6,922 bases of DNA from Spirochaetia bacterium (GTDB taxonomy: Bacteria; Spirochaetota; Spirochaetia; JABMQR01). The stretch spans positions 1 to 6,922 of the forward strand of contig JADHUD010000127.1 of NCBI GenBank assembly GCA_016784705.1. Direction: 5' to 3'. The translations under genes were made by a program, and so were the position numbers. The stretch's first letter is position 1. Every line of letters begins with the position of its first letter. The notes beneath the pieces are model-generated. The model was not told where the DNA came from. It worked only from the letters and a program-made list of their open reading frames with translations, and did not search any database. Of this stretch, positions 1 through 6,093 are shown one piece after another.

Positions 1-277
1 AATGTTTAATTCTCAAACAAGAACCCTTCAAAGACGAATTATTGCACCCGCTCAAGAGTGTGAAATAGATAAAGCGGGAAGAATAAATATACCTCCGGGA
101 CTTAGGGATTCAGTAGATCTTCAGCCAAAACAGGAAGCAGTTATTCTCGGAATAGATACCTATCTGGAATTGTGGAATGTCGACGAATATTCAGCATTTC
201 TGGAGCGAAGTGAACAAGAATTTGCAGAAGCATCAGAATCGCTGGGAAGAAAACTTGAAGCCAGGTACGGGCAGTAG
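1..277 (+). CDS. mraZ: MraZ, transcriptional regulator of the dcw cluster (5'-truncated)
   Basis: This is the C-terminal part, about 91 codons, of a protein usually near 145-150 residues. The reading frame is open to the left edge, so the Met codon at position 2 is probably internal and not the start. The visible part holds the second SpoVT/AbrB-like half of MraZ, with the diagnostic D-x-x-G-R-x-x-x-P signature (DKAGRINIP, residues 23-31 of the fragment), followed by VILGIDTYLELWN, which matches the family's 'viG..dr.eiW' strand. MraZ proteins form ring-shaped oligomers that bind repeats upstream of mraZ and control the dcw operon. That binding region lies outside this window. The stop at 275-277 is one base before the rsmH start, so the two are almost certainly co-translated. 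The identification rests on the signature and on its standard place ahead of rsmH. Confidence 0.93.
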   Translation, partial: MFNSQTRTLQRRIIAPAQECEIDKAGRINIPPGLRDSVDLQPKQEAVILGIDTYLELWNVDEYSAFLERSEQEFAEASESLGRKLEARYGQ

Positions 278-278
278 T

Positions 279-1229
279 ATGGAAAATAAAGTCCTTCATT
301 ATTCGGTAATGCCACAGGAAGTTCTGGAGTTATTAAGGCCGGCAGCAGAATTGAAATCCAGCCTCATGATCGACTGTACCCTCGGTGAAGGCGGTCATAG
401 CGAACTTTTTCTTAAGACTTTTCCCGAACTACAGTTAGTAGGTCTTGATCGTGATAATGAAATACTTGAACGGACAAGATATCGTTTGGCTCCTTTTAAC
501 AATCGGGTGACGATTATCAATACCTGGTTCGATGATTTTTTTACAAAACCGGATATGTATGAATTATCAGGACAACCAACGTGCATTCTTTTTGATTTAG
601 GGATTTCAATATTTCATTATGAAGCATCCGGGCGGGGGTTCAGTTTCAATAAAGATGAACCTCTGGATATGAGGCTGAATAATGAAGAGGGGATAACAGC
701 TGAGTTTGTGGTTAATACCTACGGGAAGGATCAGCTTGCAGATGTCATTTACCAATATGGTGAAGAGCGTTATTCCCGTAGAATCTCAGCTGCAATCTGT
801 AAAAGAAGAGGTACAAAGGCTGTACAAACTTCTGCTGATTTGGCCGATATTATCAAAGGGGCTGTCCCCCGGGATTATCGATATGGAAGAATTCATCCGG
901 CAACAAGAACTTTTCAGGCCTTGCGTATTGAAGTGAATGGTGAACTTAACAGGATAGAACAAACATTAGATAGAGCAATAGAACTTCTGAAGCCGGGGGG
1001 AAGGATAGCTGTTATCAGTTTCCACTCTTTGGAAGATCGCATAGTAAAGCAAACTTTTAAAAGATTGGCAAAAGGCTGTGTTTGTCCGCCTGAAGCCCCG
1101 AGATGCGTCTGCGATGGAGTGGCGGCAGTCAAACTGCTGCATAAGAAGCCATTTCGAGCTTCAGAGGAAGAGATAACAGTAAATCCGGCATCGAGGAGTG
1201 CTAAACTCCGGGGTGTTGAGAAATTGTAG
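279..1229 (+). CDS. rsmH: RsmH (MraW), 16S rRNA (cytosine-1402 N4) methyltransferase
   Basis: This 316-residue SAM-dependent enzyme methylates N4 of C1402 in the 16S rRNA decoding centre, and its length is typical of the family. Visible motifs in order are HYSVMPQEV (7-15), the SAM-binding loop DCTLGEGGHS (32-41), GLDRD (55-59), DLGIS (106-110) followed by GRGFSF and EPLDMRL (127-133), YGEERYSRRI (160-169), HPATRTFQALRI (206-217), FHSLEDRIVK (248-257) and a C-terminal NPASRSAKLR (302-311). A cysteine cluster, CVCPPEAPRCVC (267-278), sits between the last two. The frame extends up to an ATG at 177, but the ATG at 279 is preferred because the protein then begins with the family's usual N-terminus and follows the mraZ stop by one base. 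The Shine-Dalgarno is weak (AGG near 263-265), which suggests translational coupling to mraZ. Confidence 0.97.
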   Translation: MENKVLHYSVMPQEVLELLRPAAELKSSLMIDCTLGEGGHSELFLKTFPELQLVGLDRDNEILERTRYRLAPFNNRVTIINTWFDDFFTKPDMYELSGQPTCILFDLGISIFHYEASGRGFSFNKDEPLDMRLNNEEGITAEFVVNTYGKDQLADVIYQYGEERYSRRISAAICKRRGTKAVQTSADLADIIKGAVPRDYRYGRIHPATRTFQALRIEVNGELNRIEQTLDRAIELLKPGGRIAVISFHSLEDRIVKQTFKRLAKGCVCPPEAPRCVCDGVAAVKLLHKKPFRASEEEITVNPASRSAKLRGVEKL

Positions 1230-1233
1230 ATTG

Positions 1234-1530
1234 ATGGAGAAAACAGGGATTAACTACAAAAAACGGATTACAGGAATTTTCGTGGCACTTTTACTGCCGG
1301 TTTTAACACTATTTCCTGTTCAACAAGCTTCGTTGAACAGAGAGATGATCCGGGACTTGCAGAATTTGAGGAACGAAATGCTTGTAGTTCATGAGTTTAA
1401 CAGGATTCTGGTCGTGGAAATTGCAGAATTGGCAAACCCGGACAGAATTTCGCGAATTGCTGAGAAAGTACTCAGCATGAAAAAAGCTGAAGAAGAGGAC
1501 CTGGCACTGGTTAGGCATTCTGAAGAATAA
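1234..1530 (+). CDS. ftsL: FtsL-like small bitopic cell-division protein
   Basis: This 98-residue protein has a short basic cytoplasmic tail (residues 1-12), one membrane segment (about 13-29, GIFVALLLPVLTLFP), then a polar, heptad-like helix (about 36-66) that probably forms a coiled coil on the outer face. The C-terminal stretch LANPDRISRIAEKVLSMKKA (66-85) matches the FtsL/DivIC pattern in which 'NP.RI..iA...LgM' follows the coiled coil. FtsL works with FtsQ and FtsB/DivIC to recruit and activate the septal synthase. The position straight after rsmH is the classical ftsL locus. The ATG at 1234 is chosen, four bases after the rsmH stop. An in-frame GTG at 1198 would add 12 residues and overlap rsmH, with no better ribosome site. 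Sequence conservation in this family is low, so the name rests on size, topology, the tail motif and location. Confidence 0.82.
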   Translation: MEKTGINYKKRITGIFVALLLPVLTLFPVQQASLNREMIRDLQNLRNEMLVVHEFNRILVVEIAELANPDRISRIAEKVLSMKKAEEEDLALVRHSEE

Positions 1531-1541
1531 GAGATGTATGT

Positions 1542-2936
1542 ATGAGAGATTCTCGTAAAAAATTATTTACAGTTGCTGAAATCCTCTCAATAACCGGCGG
1601 GAAAAGTCTTGGATTTCCCCATCTGGGTTCCTCAGTTACAAGCGTCGAAATTGATTCCAGAAAAGTCTGTGAAGGCGCACTTTTTATTGCTCTTCATGGC
1701 CGGAAAACTGATGGACATAACTATTTGAGAGATGCAGCTGCCTCAGGAGCCGCTGTTCTTATTGTGGATAAAGCATGTTGCGATGATTATGCTGAGTTAG
1801 TACGAAAAAATCAAACGATCTCTATAATAGGAGTTGAAAATACCCTTACAGCACTGCAGATTCTTGGCTCAGTCTGGGTGGATAGGAACAAATCACTGAC
1901 AAAAATTGCTGTTACTGGAAGCAGCGGAAAAACAACCACAAAAGAGATGCTAAGTTCTATTTTGTCCGGACTAGGAAAAACGGTAAAAAATCCTGGAAAT
2001 TTTAATTCAGATATTGGATTGCCTCTATCCGTTTTTCAGATATCAGATGAGCATGAATTTGGTGTTTTCGAAATGGGCATAAGTCAATTTGGTGAAATGG
2101 ATACGATGTTAGGTGTTTATGAACCGGAATATAGTGTTATGACAAATATTGGTAATGCTCATATTGGTACATTAGGCAGTTTGGAAGCTATTGCAAGAGA
2201 AAAAAGTAAAATATTCCATCAGGGAGTAACACATGGATATGTACATGAAAAGAATATCTGGAAAAGCTACATGCGAGATCTTCGAGGTGTGGAGTTTTGT
2301 GAATTCGGAAGAAAGGGTACCAAAGGTTTCCTTGGAGCAGAATACATGGGACTGCAGGGATGGAGAATTCAATATGAAGATCGAACATTTGTCCTCAAAC
2401 ATGTCGGTGTCCACAATTTGCTCGATGCTTTAGCGGCAATTACAGTTGCGAGAGATTTAGGCGCAGAACCAAAACATATTGCAGAAGGTCTTGAATCACT
2501 TGAACCGCTTTCCGGTAGAAGTTGTGTAATAAATGGGAAAATTACCATTATTGAAGATAGCTATAACTCAAATTTGGATTCTGCATCAAGAATTATCGAT
2601 TATGTTAAAACCTTACATTGGGAAGGGCGAAAAACAGTAGTCCTCGGTTCAATGAAGGAGCTAGGAAGTGCCGCGGGTAAATCTCATGAAGCAATTGGAA
2701 GAAAAGTTAAAAGTCTGGCACCCTCAGCAGCTTTTTTGTTTGGCACCGAAATGGAATCAGCTTACAATTTATTAAAAAAAGAAAATTATACTAATAAACT
2801 GATCTACACAGACTGTTATGAAGAGTTGGAATCTGAAGTAACGACCTATACGCATGATGGTGATTTACTGTTACTAAAGGGATCGCGATCTATGGAGATG
2901 GAGCGGCTGCTGACACCACTTACTTTGGTCTCATAA
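1542..2936 (+). CDS. murF: MurF, UDP-MurNAc-tripeptide:D-alanyl-D-alanine ligase
   Basis: This 464-residue cytoplasmic Mur ligase uses ATP to join D-Ala-D-Ala to UDP-MurNAc-tripeptide, giving the pentapeptide precursor. The N-terminal uridine-binding domain includes IDSRKVCEGALFIALHG (37-53). The central ATPase domain carries the P-loop TGSSGKTTTK (125-134), GNFNSDIGLP (152-161), FEMGISQFGEM (176-186), TNIGNAHIGTLGS (201-213) and the conserved lysine of AREKSKI (K221). The C-terminal domain contains HNLLDALAA (291-299), EDSYNSNLDS (338-347), VLGSMKELG (367-375) and LKGSRSMEMERL (445-456). The two-residue change in the usual D-D-S-Y-N-A-N-P motif is noted separately. The ATG at 1542 is the first in-frame start, 11 bases after the ftsL stop, with only a weak AAGAG upstream. 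murE, which makes the substrate, is not in the window, nor is the ftsI often found between ftsL and the mur genes. Confidence 0.96.
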   Translation: MRDSRKKLFTVAEILSITGGKSLGFPHLGSSVTSVEIDSRKVCEGALFIALHGRKTDGHNYLRDAAASGAAVLIVDKACCDDYAELVRKNQTISIIGVENTLTALQILGSVWVDRNKSLTKIAVTGSSGKTTTKEMLSSILSGLGKTVKNPGNFNSDIGLPLSVFQISDEHEFGVFEMGISQFGEMDTMLGVYEPEYSVMTNIGNAHIGTLGSLEAIAREKSKIFHQGVTHGYVHEKNIWKSYMRDLRGVEFCEFGRKGTKGFLGAEYMGLQGWRIQYEDRTFVLKHVGVHNLLDALAAITVARDLGAEPKHIAEGLESLEPLSGRSCVINGKITIIEDSYNSNLDSASRIIDYVKTLHWEGRKTVVLGSMKELGSAAGKSHEAIGRKVKSLAPSAAFLFGTEMESAYNLLKKENYTNKLIYTDCYEELESEVTTYTHDGDLLLLKGSRSMEMERLLTPLTLVS

Positions 2937-2941
2937 AAAAA

Positions 2942-2949
2942 AAGGAGGT
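2942..2949 (+). promoter_or_regulatory. Strong Shine-Dalgarno of mraY
   Basis: AAGGAGGT is a near-perfect complement to the 16S rRNA 3' end and lies nine bases before the mraY ATG at 2959. It fixes that start over the in-frame Met codons 6 and 9. It directly follows a run of nine A residues (2935-2943) that begins within the murF stop codon. Confidence 0.88.
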
Positions 2950-2958
2950 AGCTGCCGA

Positions 2959-3996
2959 ATGTATTACTTTTTCATGGTAAACATGGCAAAGCTCTCTTTT
3001 TTACGTGCTGTGGGGGTGGTGGTTGCAGCACTTCTCTTTGCTTTACTCTTTGGTTCTCCCTTTATAAGGTATTTTCAAAAAAAAGAATTTGGTCAGGAAA
3101 TTCGACCGGAAGGACCTTCCAAACATCTTACTAAACAAGGAACTCCTACTATGGGAGGTCTGTTTCTCTATTTGGCATTATGCTGTACAACTTTTCTGTT
3201 AGTAGATTTTCTGCAGCCGCAGATTATAGCTGTCAGCCTATCTCTTTTTCTTTTAGGAGGAGTAGGCTTTCTGGATGATTTTTTAAAACTTCGAAAAAAG
3301 CATTCTGAGGGATTATCTGTTAAATGGAAATTGTTTTTGCAATTTTTATCAGCATGTACGGTACTTGCCTGCATTCGGATCTATACCGGACATGAAACAA
3401 CCCTCTTGTTTGTTCCATGGGAGAGTAAAGTCTTCATAGATTTAGGTATTTGGTACTATCCTTTGGGTATTTTGTTTATCATGTTTTTTGCAAACTCAGT
3501 AAATCTGGCAGATGGTTTGGATGGCCTTGCGGGTGGGCTGGTGATAATTATCTTATTGATGATATCCGGTGTCGTAGTTTCCGGTATCTATTCTCCCGGC
3601 GCTGCTGTATATCAGCAAAGATCAGAGACTGCGCTTTATTTAATGACGCTAGTTGGAGCTACCCTGGGATTTTTGCGTTTCAATCTGAATCCTGCAAAAG
3701 TTTTTATGGGTGATGTAGGAAGTCAGGGACTAGGCGGGGCTATAGCCGCAGCAGCGATTGTTTTGCACATGGAATTGCTGGTAATTGTTGCGGGGGCAGT
3801 GTTTTTAGCTGAGACAGTGTCTGTCGTTCTTCAGGTTTTTTCTTTTAAGGTTTTTGGCAAAAGAATTTTTCGAATGGCTCCGCTTCATCATCACTTTGAA
3901 CAAGGCGGGGCAAGTGAAAAATCAATAGTGTACAGTTTTTGGATTGCAGGTGTGGTAAGTGCCGGGTTTTCGGCAATTTTATGTTATATAGCCTGA
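2959..3996 (+). CDS. mraY: MraY, phospho-MurNAc-pentapeptide transferase
   Basis: This 345-residue polytopic inner-membrane enzyme transfers phospho-MurNAc-pentapeptide from UDP to undecaprenyl phosphate, forming lipid I. It therefore acts directly after MurF, encoded just upstream. Family motifs are all present: IRPEGPSKHLTKQGTPTMGG (48-67), GFLDDFLKLRKKHSEGLS (103-120) with the paired aspartates D106-D107, the nucleotide-binding NSVNLADGLDGLAGG (179-193), NLNPAKVFMGDVGS (242-255) with the third catalytic-site aspartate D252, and MAPLHHHFE (306-314) with the triple histidine. The hydrophobic segments and length (family usually 320-360) fit the ten-helix fold. The start at 2959 is set by a strong ribosome site, 22 bases after murF. 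After HHHFE the usual 'GW.E' reads GGASE (316-320), which is noted separately. The TGA stop is followed by the longest intergenic gap in the window. Confidence 0.97.
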   Translation: MYYFFMVNMAKLSFLRAVGVVVAALLFALLFGSPFIRYFQKKEFGQEIRPEGPSKHLTKQGTPTMGGLFLYLALCCTTFLLVDFLQPQIIAVSLSLFLLGGVGFLDDFLKLRKKHSEGLSVKWKLFLQFLSACTVLACIRIYTGHETTLLFVPWESKVFIDLGIWYYPLGILFIMFFANSVNLADGLDGLAGGLVIIILLMISGVVVSGIYSPGAAVYQQRSETALYLMTLVGATLGFLRFNLNPAKVFMGDVGSQGLGGAIAAAAIVLHMELLVIVAGAVFLAETVSVVLQVFSFKVFGKRIFRMAPLHHHFEQGGASEKSIVYSFWIAGVVSAGFSAILCYIA

Positions 3997-4061
3997 ATAT
4001 TAAAAAATAGTATGCATTTTTATGATGAGAATGATGAGTATGAGGGGAATGTGCTTAGGGA
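3997..4061 (+). other. mraY-ftsW intergenic gap with tiny overlapping reading frames
   Basis: These 65 bases are AT-rich at the left and purine-rich at the right. They contain a short imperfect tandem repeat with a nine-base period (ATGATGAGA, ATGATGAGT, ATGAGGGGA at 4022-4048). Two short frames cross into ftsW. One starts at 4012 (17 codons, MHFYDENDEYEGNVLRE) and its TGA overlaps the ftsW ATG as ATGA. The other starts at 4022 (15 codons, MMRMMSMRGMCLGND) and stops at 4067-4069. Neither has a clear Shine-Dalgarno, so I do not call them genes. I see no terminator hairpin and no convincing promoter. Confidence 0.5.
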
Positions 4062-5252
4062 ATGATTAAAGAGCAGGAAACTAGTAGAAATCGATCAATA
4101 TCTCTCATTTATCTATTAGTCATTGTATTAATTTTGCTTGTAGGTTTTGGATTATCGTCTTTGTTTTCTGCCTCTTATGATAAAGCAATGCGATTAGGAC
4201 TTGAATCGAATTATTTCTTTAAAAAACAGCTGGTATATACAGCAATTGGAGTTACAGCAGGGTGTATTGCCTTTTTTCTACCTAGAAAGTTTTTACAGTT
4301 TATTACACCAGTGCTTGTATTGGGAAGTTTAGGTCTTATGCTTTTAACCTTGTTTACCAGTTTTGGAGAGGTTCAATTAGGAGCAAGACGATGGATTCAA
4401 CTTGGGCCTATAGGTTTTCAGCCTTCAGAAGTGGTTAAAATATCAGCAATATTTTTTTTGGCAAACTATTTTGGCAAACATCACCAGAAATTAAAATATT
4501 TTTCGGCAAATATCTATCCGGCAGCAGTTGTTCTTATTTTTTCACTTCTTATACTTCTTCAACGTGATTATTCAACAGCATTAATTTTTACCGTTATTTG
4601 TTTTTTCCTTTTCATTGCTGCTGGAACCAGGTTTTCTTACCTGGTTTATATGCTTTCAATAGTTGGAATCCCAGGTTTACTGGTGCTTCTCACAGAAACA
4701 TATAGATTAAAACGTGTTGTTGGATTTATTTATAAAGATATAGATCCTGCAGGACTAAATTATCAGGTGAATGCATCGCTTGCAGCAATAAAATCCGGGG
4801 GTTTAGCAGGAAAAGGGCTGGGAAATGGGTTATATAAACTAGGCCGGCTGCCGGAAGTCCAGTCTGATTTTATTTTTGCATCTTTCATGGAAGAGACCGG
4901 ATTTCTTGGTGGATCATTCATCATTATATTATTTGGTCTGCTGGCATTTGCTGGATATAAGGGATCTGGCAGATTGCGAAAAAATGATCCTTATCTCTAT
5001 TTTTTAGGCTTTGGAATAACAAGTATTCTTATCTGGCAGGCTTTGCTTAATATTGGAGTAGTAACTGGAATTATTCCTCCAACGGGAATTCCTCTCCCCT
5101 TTTTCTCTCAGGGGGGGACAAGTTTGCTGGTTAATCTTGGTATGAGCGGATTACTCTGCAAAGTAATTTATCATGCTGAAATGCAGAGACAGGATGGGGA
5201 TAATAATAACATTTCACAAAACACATCTTATCAGGAGGTGTTGTATGAGTAA
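4062..5252 (+). CDS. ftsW: FtsW, SEDS-family septal peptidoglycan glycosyltransferase
   Basis: This 396-residue polytopic membrane protein of the SEDS (FtsW/RodA/SpoVE) family polymerises lipid II into glycan strands at the septum, normally with a class B PBP partner. Key motifs are SASYD (36-40), GARRWIQLGPIGFQPSEVVK (107-126), LLQRDYSTA (165-173), NASLAAIKSGGLAGKGLGNG (237-256), and LPEVQSDFIFASFMEE (263-278), in which D269 corresponds to the essential SEDS aspartate. The last is IPPTGIPLPFFSQGGTS (338-354). That final motif reads more like RodA than the 'PTKG' form of many FtsW proteins, so FtsW rather than RodA is assigned mainly from the position between mraY and ftsQ. The ATG at 4062 is the first usable start because a TAG lies in frame at 4056-4058. 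Its ribosome site is poor: AGGGA abuts the ATG, and GAGGGGA lies 13 bases upstream. The tail (residues 374-396) is polar and Asn-rich. The gene overlaps ftsQ by eight bases. Confidence 0.9.
   Translation: MIKEQETSRNRSISLIYLLVIVLILLVGFGLSSLFSASYDKAMRLGLESNYFFKKQLVYTAIGVTAGCIAFFLPRKFLQFITPVLVLGSLGLMLLTLFTSFGEVQLGARRWIQLGPIGFQPSEVVKISAIFFLANYFGKHHQKLKYFSANIYPAAVVLIFSLLILLQRDYSTALIFTVICFFLFIAAGTRFSYLVYMLSIVGIPGLLVLLTETYRLKRVVGFIYKDIDPAGLNYQVNASLAAIKSGGLAGKGLGNGLYKLGRLPEVQSDFIFASFMEETGFLGGSFIIILFGLLAFAGYKGSGRLRKNDPYLYFLGFGITSILIWQALLNIGVVTGIIPPTGIPLPFFSQGGTSLLVNLGMSGLLCKVIYHAEMQRQDGDNNNISQNTSYQEVLYE
4625..4646 (+). repeat. Perfect 8-bp inverted repeat with 6-base loop inside ftsW
   Basis: AACCAGGT (4625-4632) and ACCTGGTT (4639-4646) are exact reverse complements separated by TTTCTT. 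A second, competing small palindrome, CTGG-AA-CCAG (4621-4630), shares its right half with the first arm. The element lies wholly within the coding sequence (around FtsW residues 188-195) and is not followed by a T tract, so it is not a standard terminator. It may be a chance outcome of the codons. Confidence 0.6.
5233..5239 (+). promoter_or_regulatory. Strong Shine-Dalgarno of ftsQ, inside the end of ftsW
   Basis: AGGAGGT lies five bases before the ATG at 5245 and within the last codons of ftsW. It decides the ftsQ start over the in-frame ATG at 5173, which has no such site. It also lets ribosomes finishing ftsW re-initiate on ftsQ. Confidence 0.88.
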
Positions 5253-6078
5253 TATTTTTCTTCTTGGCAGAAGACATAAGCAGCCGAAAGATATAAGACA
5301 AAACCCGGTAAGACTGTTTATGAATATTGTTCTTGGAATGATAATTATAGCAGGAATTATATATATTGTTTTTGAATTTGTAATTAAACCTAATATTGTT
5401 ATAAATGAAGTAATTATTAGTTATGAAGAAACTAGTGTGCCTATCTCTGATGAGATTTATACCTTAGCAGACAATTTTCAGGGTATTTCCTTCTCCGCTG
5501 CAGCTCCAAGATCATTGGAAGCTGCATTTTCAGGTTTAGAGGAGATACTGAATGCTGAAATTTCCCGATCATTATCCGGAAAACTGAGCATAGTACTTTC
5601 ACCGAGAATTCCTGTCTGTATAATAAAAAATTCAAACACATCATCACAAAAATCGCTGGATTATCATCCGGTTGATGCTGATGGAGTTGTCTATTCTGCT
5701 TCAGAAAAATATATTAATTATTTTCGTATGAAAGTGCCTGTTATAGAAGTAGCTTCGATTGAATTTCTGACCGGATTCCGGGATAAAGTTCCGAAAAATT
5801 TGCTTAGTTCAGCATATTTGCTGTTAAGCCTTCAAGAGCTGGATATAGATCTATTTAACTTGATAACTAAAGTAAAATACGATAATAATAGTAGTCATAA
5901 TAATGCTTCAGCATTCTTAAGAATCTCAGAATCAGAAATTGAATTCCAATTATCTCATGACTTGGAACTTCAGCCATTTTATGACACTATTAAATCTGTT
6001 GTGGGAATATCTGATTCATGGAAAAAAAAGTATAGCAGGATTGCTGTACATAATGATGCAGCAATATGTAGATTATAG
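5245..6078 (+). CDS. ftsQ: FtsQ/DivIB-like cell-division protein
   Basis: This 277-residue bitopic membrane protein is identified mainly by architecture and location between ftsW and ftsA. It has a basic cytoplasmic tail (residues 1-23, with GRRHK and PVR), one membrane segment (about 25-47, rich in Ile), then an outer region. That region starts with a POTRA-like stretch (about 51-125, INEVIISYEET onward), ends in LSPRIPVCIIKN (118-129), which resembles the 'eR.Pva.i' strand of FtsQ, and continues with VDADGVVYSAS (143-153), matching the 'vD..G.vf' element. FtsQ bridges early and late divisome proteins by binding FtsL and FtsB/DivIC. The protein is divergent and its DNA looks AT-richer than rsmH or murF. 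An Asn/Ser-rich insert lies at 213-222. It overlaps ftsW by eight bases and stops 15 bases before ftsA. Confidence 0.82.
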   Translation: MSNIFLLGRRHKQPKDIRQNPVRLFMNIVLGMIIIAGIIYIVFEFVIKPNIVINEVIISYEETSVPISDEIYTLADNFQGISFSAAAPRSLEAAFSGLEEILNAEISRSLSGKLSIVLSPRIPVCIIKNSNTSSQKSLDYHPVDADGVVYSASEKYINYFRMKVPVIEVASIEFLTGFRDKVPKNLLSSAYLLLSLQELDIDLFNLITKVKYDNNSSHNNASAFLRISESEIEFQLSHDLELQPFYDTIKSVVGISDSWKKKYSRIAVHNDAAICRL

Positions 6079-6084
6079 AAAGGA
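6079..6084 (+). promoter_or_regulatory. Shine-Dalgarno of ftsA
   Basis: AAAGGA directly follows the ftsQ stop and lies nine bases before the ATG at 6094. An in-frame ATG at 6085 touches this site with no spacer, so 6094 is the more likely start. Confidence 0.75.
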
Positions 6085-6093
6085 ATGACGAAT

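Noticed and set aside
177..278. N-terminal extension of rsmH starting at the ATG at 177
   Set aside because: It would overlap mraZ by about 100 bases and add 34 residues with no RsmH similarity. The ATG at 279 gives the normal family N-terminus.
1195..1209. Small hairpin GGAGT-GCTAA-ACTCC at the end of rsmH
   Set aside because: The stem is only five base pairs with no T tract and lies in coding sequence for the conserved RSAKLR motif, so it is probably chance.
1198..1233. GTG start at 1198 for ftsL
   Set aside because: GAGGA abuts the GTG with no spacer, and the added 12 residues are just rsmH sequence read in another frame. The ATG at 1234 fits better.
2172..2433. Several short open frames on both strands within murF
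   Set aside because: They overlap the well-supported murF frame and resemble no known protein. They are shadows of that gene.
2881..2890. Ten-base palindrome GATCGCGATC near the end of murF
   Set aside because: It encodes part of the conserved KGSRSM motif, is isolated, and has no repeat partner in the window.
3998..4026. Possible promoter before ftsW (TATGAT as a -10 box at 4021-4026)
   Set aside because: The sequence at the matching -35 distance (near 3998-4003) is unlike TTGACA, and AT-rich gaps often give a chance -10 match.
5173..5244. ATG at 5173 as the ftsQ start
   Set aside because: The extra 24 residues come from ftsW sequence in another frame, and the strong AGGAGGT is correctly spaced only for the ATG at 5245.
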